This document shows, one piece after another, positions 56,876 through 64,000 of a stretch of DNA of 64,000 nt; position 1 is the stretch's first letter, and every line of letters begins with the position of its first letter. Below the pieces are notes generated by a model. That model was given only the letters and a program-made list of their open reading frames with translations, searched no databases and had not been told where the DNA came from. A program made the translations under genes and the position numbers. The DNA comes from Carnobacteriaceae bacterium zg-84. GTDB taxonomy: Bacteria > Bacillota > Bacilli > Lactobacillales > Aerococcaceae. Location of the stretch: positions 1,010,864-1,074,863 of the forward strand of contig CP059430.1 in NCBI GenBank assembly GCA_013874835.1, in the 5' to 3' direction.

Positions 56876-58175
56876 ATGTCTAATATAACAGAAATCTTAC
56901 TACAATTAAAGGATAAAAACATCACATTTGATCATGAAAACATATCAGAATGTGTCATTCGACATAAAAAATCATTAGTCTTATACGGTAAATTAACCTA
57001 TACACCAGATTGTTGCCCAAATTGTCACGCAACCAATGGCATTGTAAAAAATGGAACACGTCAATCGCGACTGTCTTTATGCCAAATTTCAGGACTAAAC
57101 GCCTATTTATCACTCACTAAACAACGTTTTTATTGTAAATCCTGTCAATCATCATTTACAGCGAAACACCTATTGTGGATAAGCATTGTTTTATCACAAA
57201 CCGTTTAAAACAAAAGATAATGGACACTTTAACAGAAACCATTTCAGAAACCTACATCGCTAAACAACACAATGTATCTGTACATACGGTCAGACGTATT
57301 GTTGATAAGGTCGCCTCTACTTTAAAAGTAAATCACAACACGCAATTACCTCATCACTATGTTTTGATGAATTCAAGTCAGTAAAATCTTCTGATAGTGC
57401 CATGAGTTTTATCTATTGTGATGCACTGACTCATCAACTGATTGACGTTGTACACGACCGTAAATCCAGCACGCTATTAGACTACTTTGCTAGATACGAT
57501 ACCCAGACAAGAAAAGCTGTTAAAACAATTACGATTGATATGTTTCGCCCCTATATTCAGATCCAAGCAAGTATTTCCTAACGCACATATCATTATCGAC
57601 CCTTTTCATATTGTACAAGCATTAAATCGTGAGTTAACAAAACACAGAGTGCATGTAATGAAAGCTTTACATCAGAACAATCGCCGTTTATACAACAAAA
57701 TGAAACGTTATTGGAAGTTGTTTTTAAGTAACACAGATACACTAAGTAGTTATCCTTATCACCGTTTTCCACTGTTTGATTGGATGACGCATACACAAGG
57801 GATAGTCGATTATTTATTGGAACAAGTCCCCGAACTAAGAGCCACATACGATGTCGTTCATCAATTAAGAGATGCTTTACATAATAGAGATTTTGACCGA
57901 TTTGAAGAAATACTCATATGGGCTAAACAGGAAGCTATTTCTCCTGGTTTACGTAGAGTATTAAGAACTTCAAAGGGTATTTACCCTATATTAAAAACAC
58001 CTTTATCTACCATCATTTGACTAATGGTGCACTTGAAGGAATCAATCATAAAATTAAAGTACTTAAGAGAAATGCCTATGGTTATCGTAACTTTTCACAT
58101 TTTAGAAATCGTATTTTATTCATGTGTAAGTTATATGTACCGTATACCGTACCATCTACTTCACTAGTTGCTTAA
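56876..58175 (+). pseudogene. ISL3-family transposase (IS-A copy 2), several frameshifts
   Basis: Compared with copy 1, bases are lost or changed near 57162 (ACAGCGAAAC), 57352 (CCTCATCACTATG), 57561 (CAGATCCAAGC) and 57968 (AACTTCAAAG), giving three or more frames. At 57828-57842 it has the correct reading that copy 1 lacks. Complementary errors in two copies point to unpolished sequence. Confidence 0.88.
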
Positions 58176-58180
58176 TAGTT

Positions 58181-58281
58181 TAAGTCAAAAGTGATGTACG
58201 AATAGCTCCTTCCCCCACAACGTAGGGGAAAAGACATGTATCGTGTACATGTCGGTGAGCCGTACATCACTTTGTGACTTA
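58181..58281 (+). other. Three-way-junction structured element (IS-A copy 2)
   Basis: Same as 32976-33077 except for one missing base at the first hairpin (CCCCCACAACG instead of CCCCGCACAACG). The outer stem and second hairpin are identical. Confidence 0.7.
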
Positions 58282-58364
58282 AAAAAAGATAGTGACGTAA
58301 CATTTGTTACATCACTACCTTTTATGAGTCATCAACCCTATTTGACATAGAGCCCGTTTTTTAT

Positions 58365-60485
58365 TTATTCTTGGTCTAAAACTGGTTTTTCAATAAGAGC
58401 TTTCATTGATAAGTTAATTCTACCTTGTTTATCAATTTCAATGACTTTGACACGTACCATTTGTCCTATTTTTAAAACATCTTCAACAGATTTCGTTCTT
58501 TCATGAGATATTTCAGAAATATGAACTAGACCGTCTTTTCCTTTTACAATTTCAACAAAGGCGCCAAATTTTCAATACGTTTAACTGTACCTTCATAAAT
58601 ATTGCCTACTTCAACAACATGTGTTAATTCTTCAATAATTTGGATAGCACGCTTAATCATATCCGTATCAGAAGAAGCAATACTCACATTACCCTCTTGG
58701 TCAATATCTATTTTAACTCCTGTTTCATCAATAATGGCATTAATGGTTTCTCCACCACGCCCAATGACAACCTTGATTTGATCTGGATGAATTTGTATCA
58801 TTTCGATTTTCGGTGCATACGGGCTTAATTCTGGTCTAGGTTGTGCAATCGTGCTTGTTAATTCTTCTAAAATTTCCAAACGTGCTTTTTTGGCTTGTGT
58901 TAATGCTTCTGTTAAAATTTTGTTCAGTAATACCTTTAATTTTAATATCCATTTGTAAAGCTGTGATACCTTCACTTGTTCCAGCTACTTTAAAGTCCAT
59001 ATCACCTAAGTGATCTTCTAAACCTTGAATATCTGTTAAAACGGTATACTGTCCATTATCCTCATTCATCACCAATCCCATAGCAATTCCGGCAACTGGT
59101 GCTTTAATAGGAACACCTGCATCCATTAACGCCAATGTACCGGCACAAATACTTGCTTGTGAACTTGATCCATTTGATTCTAATACTTCAGATACTAAAC
59201 GAATCGTATATGGAAATTCCTCTGGTGTTGGAATAATTTGTTTTAATGCTCGTTCTCCTAATGCACCATGTCCAATTTCACGGCGTCCTGGACTTCCTGC
59301 ACGTCCTGTTGAACCAACAGAAAATTGTGGGAAATTATAATGATGAATAAATCTTTTTCCTTCTTCAATACCCAATCCGTCAATGACTTGATGCTCGCCT
59401 AATGGTGCTAAAGTTGCTGCCGTTAATGCTTGTGTTTGTCCACGTGTGAATAAGCCTGAACCATGAACACGTGGTAATAAAGCAACTTCTGAAGATAGTG
59501 GACGAATTTCATCAATTTTACGACCGTCTGGTCTTACTTTATCTTCTGTAATTAAGCGACGTACTTCATCTTTTTCTAAATCATAAACAATTTGACGAAT
59601 TTCTTTAGCAATACGCTCAATTTCTTCATGTTCTGCATATTTTTCTTCAAAGAATAAAATAGCTTCTTCTTTAACTGCTTCAATATTTGCTTCACGTGCT
59701 AATTTTTCTTCGGTTTGAATAGCTGTTAACATTTTATCTTTAAATAAGTCTTGTGCTTCTTTAACAAGGTCTTCATCTAATGTCAACAAGTCAATATCCA
59801 TTTTTTCTTTACCAACAGCTTGTGTGATTTCTTCTTGGAATTGAACAAGTGCTTTAATAGCTTCATGTCCATATAGTAAGGCATGCAACATGTCTTCTTC
59901 TGAAACTTCTTTTGCACTACTTTCTACCATATTGATAGCCGTCTTTGTTCCTGCAACAGATAGTTCAATATCACTGTTTTCTTTTTGAGCAACTGTTGGG
60001 TTAATAACATATTCACCATTAACACGTCCAACATCAACTCCTGCAATTGGCCCGTCAAATGGAATATCAGAAATACATAAAGCTAAAGAAGAACCAAACA
60101 TTGCTGCCATTTCTGGAGAACAATCTTGTTCTACAGATAATACTGTATTAGTAATTTGTACTTCATTTCTAAATCCGTCTGCAAACATTGGACGGATCGG
60201 TCTATCAATTAAACGTGCTGTTAAAGTTGCACTCTCACTTGGACGACCTTCACGTTTAATAAAGCCTCCTGGCATTTTACCAACGGCATACATTTTTTCA
60301 TTATAGTTTACAGTTAGCGGGAAAAAATCTCCTGTTGTGGCTGATTTTGAACAAACAACCGCTGTCAACACAACTGTATCTCCATAACGAACTAAAACAG
60401 CACCATTTGCTTGTTTGGCTAATTGCCCTACTTCAACTTTTAATGGACGATTTGCCCACATCGTTTCAAAAACTTGTTTTGTCAT
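58365..60485 (-). pseudogene. pnp: Polynucleotide phosphorylase (copy 2), two compensating indels
   Basis: Starts like copy 1 and is correct at the site where copy 1 is shifted. It has one extra T near 58918 (AAAATTTTG) and one T fewer near 58568 (CAAATTTTC). Total length is again 707 codons including stop, but the stretch between the indels (end of the second RNase PH domain and KH domain) is out of frame and meets stops. A composite of both copies gives one intact 706-aa PNPase. Confidence 0.9.
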
Positions 60486-60640
60486 ATTTATTCCTCTATC
60501 TTTCTGCCACGCTACTAAACAAAGAACAGTCAATCAATTGTCATTCACTCTTCTTTGCATAGTAGTCTAGTGGCTACTTAAAATGAGCTTACATAGGATA
60601 GGCGGTACTCCAAAATGGAATACCGCCTAAACAATACTGA

Positions 60641-60910
60641 TTAACGACGTAAGCCTAAACGTTGAATCAATTCACGGTAACGTTGAATATCTTTGTTACG
60701 TAAGTACGCTAACAAGTGACGACGATGACCGATTTTTTTCATCATACCACGAGCTGAATGGAAGTCTTTTTTGTGAACACGTGCATGTTCGTTTAAAGCG
60801 TTAATTTCAGCTGTTAACACTGCGATTTGTACTTCTGGAGAACCTGTATCTCCTTCGTGTGTTGCGTATGCTTTGATGATTTCAGTTTTTTGTTCTTTAG
60901 AAATTGCCAT
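60641..60910 (-). CDS. rpsO: 30S ribosomal protein S15 (copy 2), intact
   Basis: An 89-aa protein binding 16S rRNA early in small-subunit assembly. [36 protein letters not shown] and the C-terminal [12 protein letters not shown] fit S15 throughout. The ATG at 60910 follows AAAGAGGTGTTAGAA; the frame is open 22 codons upstream without a ribosome binding site. Followed by a stem-loop and pnp, the usual order. Confidence 0.95.
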   Translation of the reverse strand: MAISKEQKTEIIKAYATHEGDTGSPEVQIAVLTAEINALNEHARVHKKDFHSARGMMKKIGHRRHLLAYLRNKDIQRYRELIQRLGLRR

Positions 60911-61077
60911 TTCTAACACCTCTTTCTTTAAAATTGCCCTATGCCGAGTAAATCGTTGGTGATACGCATTTACCAAGTATAAGGTTCGTGTAGATACACA
61001 CTATCATTTTACGTAATGAAATATCATTTGTCAAACAAAATCATTGGTCTTTCTTATGAAAATAACCCTCTTTTTAT

Positions 61078-62554
61078 GGCTCTTCGTCAAATTGTGTTGG
61101 TGGAGAGAAATAGTGAGTATGTTGGTAGTGAATGGCATTAACCATTCACTACCTTTTTCACATTCTTTTTCTGCCACTGAGAATGGTGTTGTATGATTAA
61201 AATACGCAATCTAAAATAAGAAAAACGTCTGTAGCCATAGGCAATCCGTTTGATGACTTTAATATGATTGTTGATAGCTTCTGTGATACCGTTTGAATAA
61301 GGTGTGGTAAAAGCTTGATAAATACCATTCTGATAGGTTTTAAAAATATCAAATTTCTTTCTAAACCACTCTGGTAATGACGGGTCAATATGATGAATAA
61401 CCTCCATAAATGACTCAAAATCTCGCTGTCTATAAGCATATCTCAACTCTTGTACAAACTCATATGCTTGTTTTAAAACAGGACTATAGTCTAATAATCT
61501 ATCCAGGATTTGTGCGTGTGTCAGATATGTTTTAAAGGATTGGTGATAGTGATAGTCTGTATCATTTACATCAAAGGCATCTTTTAATAATAATTTCCAG
61601 TATTTCTTTAAGTGTTTATAAGCCTTTTCTTCTTTTTTAAAGGTGTTCATTTCTTTTATACGTAGTGTATTTAAATTCCGATGTATATGTTGTATGATAT
61701 GAAATCTATCTGTGACAATAACGGCATTAGGAAAAACCTTCTGAATAAGTTTGCCATAATTGGCATTCATATCCATAACAAGATAGCGAACGCTATGTCT
61801 TGCTTTTTTAGAAAATTGTTTAAAATAAGTGATTAAATGGTCTAATTGGCGACTAGGTAACACATCAATAATACGGTGCGTCAATCCGTCTACACAGATA
61901 AAACTCATCTTCCCTAAATGAGATGTCACAGACTTAAATTCGTCGATACATAGTACCTTAGGTAGATAATGAAAAGACGGTTTAACTTGTTTTGTATATT
62001 TATCTAAGACACGTTGTACGGTCACATCAGATACAAAGTGGTCTTGGCAGATATGTTTTCTTGAAATATTTTTCGTTAAATCAAGTGCAATAAGTTGTTT
62101 TAATTCTTTAGAAATACAACAATGTTTATCGACTAAAGAACACGAAGAAGAACAGGTTTTTAGACACGTTTTACAGCGATAACGGGTTCTTTTAAGAAGT
62201 AAAACAGTTTTGATTTGTCTAAACTTTGGTAATAATGTTTTCGTTTGATATGTCCCATGTTTGATGAGTGTTTTAGCATGACAATGTGGACAGGTGTGGC
62301 AAGGCTTTGTCCAAGTACCTTTAATAAAGTGGTGTGGAATACCATTTATTGTTTTTTCTTCTAACCAATGTTCATCAGCTATGAAAGATTTATCTGTTAA
62401 TGTCAATAATTTTTTTGTATAATAATCCATGAGAAATACCTCCTTGTTTAATTGTGGTGATTTAATCATACAGGTATTTCTCTTTTTTTGTCCACTTTTA
62501 TATACAAAATCGTGTTGGTGGATTATTCCCACCAACACGATTTATTATAGAGCC
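61078..62554 (-). mobile_element. IS-B copy 3, ISL3-family, intact
   Basis: Identical in position and target duplication (ctttttat) to copy 2 at 35872-37348; it was copied with the 25-kb unit and is not an independent insertion. Confidence 0.95.
61138..62430 (-). CDS. ISL3-family transposase (IS-B copy 3)
   Basis: 430 aa, identical to the product of 35932-37224, with the same start choice (ATG after AAGGAGGTATTTCTC). Zinc ribbon, HTH and DDE core are intact. Confidence 0.93.
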   Translation of the reverse strand: MDYYTKKLLTLTDKSFIADEHWLEEKTINGIPHHFIKGTWTKPCHTCPHCHAKTLIKHGTYQTKTLLPKFRQIKTVLLLKRTRYRCKTCLKTCSSSCSLVDKHCCISKELKQLIALDLTKNISRKHICQDHFVSDVTVQRVLDKYTKQVKPSFHYLPKVLCIDEFKSVTSHLGKMSFICVDGLTHRIIDVLPSRQLDHLITYFKQFSKKARHSVRYLVMDMNANYGKLIQKVFPNAVIVTDRFHIIQHIHRNLNTLRIKEMNTFKKEEKAYKHLKKYWKLLLKDAFDVNDTDYHYHQSFKTYLTHAQILDRLLDYSPVLKQAYEFVQELRYAYRQRDFESFMEVIHHIDPSLPEWFRKKFDIFKTYQNGIYQAFTTPYSNGITEAINNHIKVIKRIAYGYRRFSYFRLRILIIQHHSQWQKKNVKKVVNG

Positions 62555-62668
62555 CTTTTTATTCTATATCATGCTAAAGTTCATCATCTATAAAACTCAC
62601 TAATTTCTGACTTTATTGATTTAATAATAAAATTAGTTCTATTTATAAAATAAAACGTGTTTCCGGAT

Positions 62669-63556
62669 TTATCCGTCAACACGTTTTTTATATGACGCGT
62701 ATAAAAGCGTAATACCTGTATAAGAGGCGATAAACACAACAAGTACTTTTAATTGATTTACATCAATATTCGTTAAAAAGAACCCTGCTGTTAATACCCC
62801 AAGTACACCACCAACAATAATGCCAGGAACGCCAGGCCAATTGACACGTCCTGATAAAATAAATTGTTTGGCTCCTGCTGTCATAATCATAGCTGCATTT
62901 AACATCATAACAGGTAAAGCAACGGCAGGACTAATTCCCATGAGTGAGAAGAAAATCAATTCTGGAGCGTAATTTCCTAAGCCCATACTCATGAGCATAC
63001 CAATACCAAAGTCAAAAATGGCACCTATCAATAAATTGATACCGTACAATCCTCTTATATCATCGTTTAAATCGGCACCCGGATTGGTTATCATACGATA
63101 TACCATAAAAAAAGCAGCTAAAAGCAATAAAGAACCTAAAATGCGTTGGACTTTAGACGTATTCCAATGCTGTGTTACGCGTACTCCAACAAATGCTCCT
63201 AAAAAAGCAGATAAAGCCATGACAATGAGTGTCCATAAATCGACTTTAACAATTGTAATAAATAAAAGTGCTTCTGTTAAAACAGGAATAACATGAGCTG
63301 TTGTCATAGTGGCTGGTATTTTACGGTCATCTTCTACTAATTTTGTTAGTTTAAAAAGTGTTGTTGTCGTTGCAAAAGTTCCTATTCCTAATGTATCCAA
63401 TAAATCCGTTAAATAACCAATACCAAATCCTGTCCAAAACTTTTTTGTTAATGATATTTTATGTTTTTTTGTATAAGAAAACATAATAAACAAAAACCAA
63501 AAAATTAAACAGATAAGTAAAATTTGAATGCTATGCAATAATAGTTGATTTTCCAT
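62669..63556 (-). CDS. TauE/SafE family membrane permease (copy 2)
   Basis: 295 aa, identical to the product of 37463-38350. The overlapping terminator is at 62652-62689. Confidence 0.82.
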   Translation of the reverse strand: MENQLLLHSIQILLICLIFWFLFIMFSYTKKHKISLTKKFWTGFGIGYLTDLLDTLGIGTFATTTTLFKLTKLVEDDRKIPATMTTAHVIPVLTEALLFITIVKVDLWTLIVMALSAFLGAFVGVRVTQHWNTSKVQRILGSLLLLAAFFMVYRMITNPGADLNDDIRGLYGINLLIGAIFDFGIGMLMSMGLGNYAPELIFFSLMGISPAVALPVMMLNAAMIMTAGAKQFILSGRVNWPGVPGIIVGGVLGVLTAGFFLTNIDVNQLKVLVVFIASYTGITLLYASYKKRVDG

Positions 63557-63651
63557 GAACGTATTGTAATACGAAATCTTTATTTCGTAAACTGTTTTTT
63601 ATTTATTTTTACAAAAAATAAAGTCGTCATCTTGCTCTAAGATGACGACTA

Positions 63652-64000
63652 TTATCGAAACAAAATTAAATCTTTATTATCTTGCACTTTAAAATTCACT
63701 AATAATAAAAATCCAATACATAATGAAGCTAACATCACTAAATAAAAGCTACTATATCCATAATATGTAATAAGAAATCCACCAATAAATTGCCATAATA
63801 CAGCCGATAAACTACCTAATGTTGCAACAATTGATAAAGCACTAAATTGATATTCATTTGGTATAATTGTACGTACTACTTTTAAATTGGTCATAATAAA
63901 CGTCATTCCAACGGTATGTTTAAACAATAAAGTAGCGATAATTTTAATGGGTAAAATCGCCAATAAGCCATAAGCTAAAAACTGTACCATAAGAGAAATA
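63652..64000 (-). CDS. MFS transporter (copy 2), partial at the window end
   Basis: The C-terminal 115 codons of the transporter described at 38446-39598, four to five membrane helices (LLFKHTVGMTFIMTNLKVV, LSAVLWQFIGGFLITYYGY), open at the right edge. Its frame is intact as far as seen. The preceding terminator is at 63623-63649. Confidence 0.8.
   Translation of the reverse strand, partial: ISLMVQFLAYGLLAILPIKIIATLLFKHTVGMTFIMTNLKVVRTIIPNEYQFSALSIVATLGSLSAVLWQFIGGFLITYYGYSSFYLVMLASLCIGFLLLVNFKVQDNKDLILFR

Larger units (their letters stand above)
56762..58354 (+). mobile_element. IS-A copy 2, ISL3-family
   Basis: 1593 bp, same ends as copy 1. The flanks gtgttaat (left) and cgtttttt (right) do not match, so no target duplication. 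It joins the recombinase remnant to the 3' end of pnp. It carries several single-base deletions relative to copy 1. Confidence 0.92.
56762..64000. repeat. Second copy of the 7.2-kb segment (see 31552-38794), open at the window end
   Basis: Near-identical direct repeat, offset about 25,206 bp. The left junction is exactly the IS-A end, preceded here by the recombinase remnant rather than by the sequence before 31552. Thus the unit 31552-56761 is followed by its own start, the arrangement of a tandem duplication. Confidence 0.95.

Overview
The window is AT-rich DNA from a Gram-positive bacterium, most likely a member of the Lactobacillales. This rests on Bacillus-like housekeeping gene orders (fmt-rsmB-prpC, yqeG-yqeH-yhbY, murA-rho, rpsO-pnp), strong GGAGG ribosome binding sites, two PTS sugar operons, an LPXTG surface protein, a streptococcal-type histidine-triad protein and a Firmicutes type VII secretion locus. 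The genus cannot be fixed from the sequence; a Carnobacteriaceae/Granulicatella-like organism is only a guess.

Layout. 1-3.6 kb: prpC, rsmB, fmt and a lipoprotein. 3.66-5.26 kb: an intact IS1182-family element that duplicated a whole terminator hairpin. 5.3-10.4 kb: a compact type VII secretion operon (esxA-esaB-essB-essC) without esaA or essA, followed by a ToxN/AbiQ-like toxin remnant. 11.1-17.4 kb: a catabolic operon with an ascorbate-type PTS, a DapA-family lyase, a KDPG-type aldolase, a PRD regulator and a sugar-phosphate isomerase, behind a promoter with a cre box. 17.7-23.5 kb: a beta-glucoside operon (bglP-bglA-licT) with a promoter, RAT antiterminator and terminator leader, split from its genes by an ISL3-family element. 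23.5-31.2 kb: two small ORFs, a broken LPXTG NagZ-like glycosidase, small genes and a histidine-triad protein with internal repeats.

31.55-56.76 kb is a 25.2-kb unit that begins to repeat in tandem at 56.76 kb. The first 7.2 kb (ISL3-type IS-A, pnp, rpsO, ISL3-type IS-B, a TauE/SafE permease, an MFS transporter) is seen twice. Both copies carry different single-base indels in genes that should be intact. The copy number is therefore either real (recombination between IS-A copies) or an assembly product, and the base-level sequence is not fully polished. Between the copies lie pepV, exoA, csp, ogt, an iron alcohol dehydrogenase, panE, yhbY, yqeH, yqeG, a GT2 glycosyltransferase, a nucleoside hydrolase, rho (in-frame stop) and murA, then a decayed zone. 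The decayed zone holds an IS1182 remnant and an acquired cassette: a cyclophilin-like lipoprotein and a hydrolase divergent from a MerR regulator, next to a large-serine-recombinase remnant.

The most unusual signal is a 71-nt core present in two unrelated insertion sequences (IS1182-type and ISL3-type). The cores align without gaps at 54/71 positions. They fold into the same three-way junction, keep identical loops and show at least five compensatory base-pair changes. I do not recognise it as a known RNA or DNA family.
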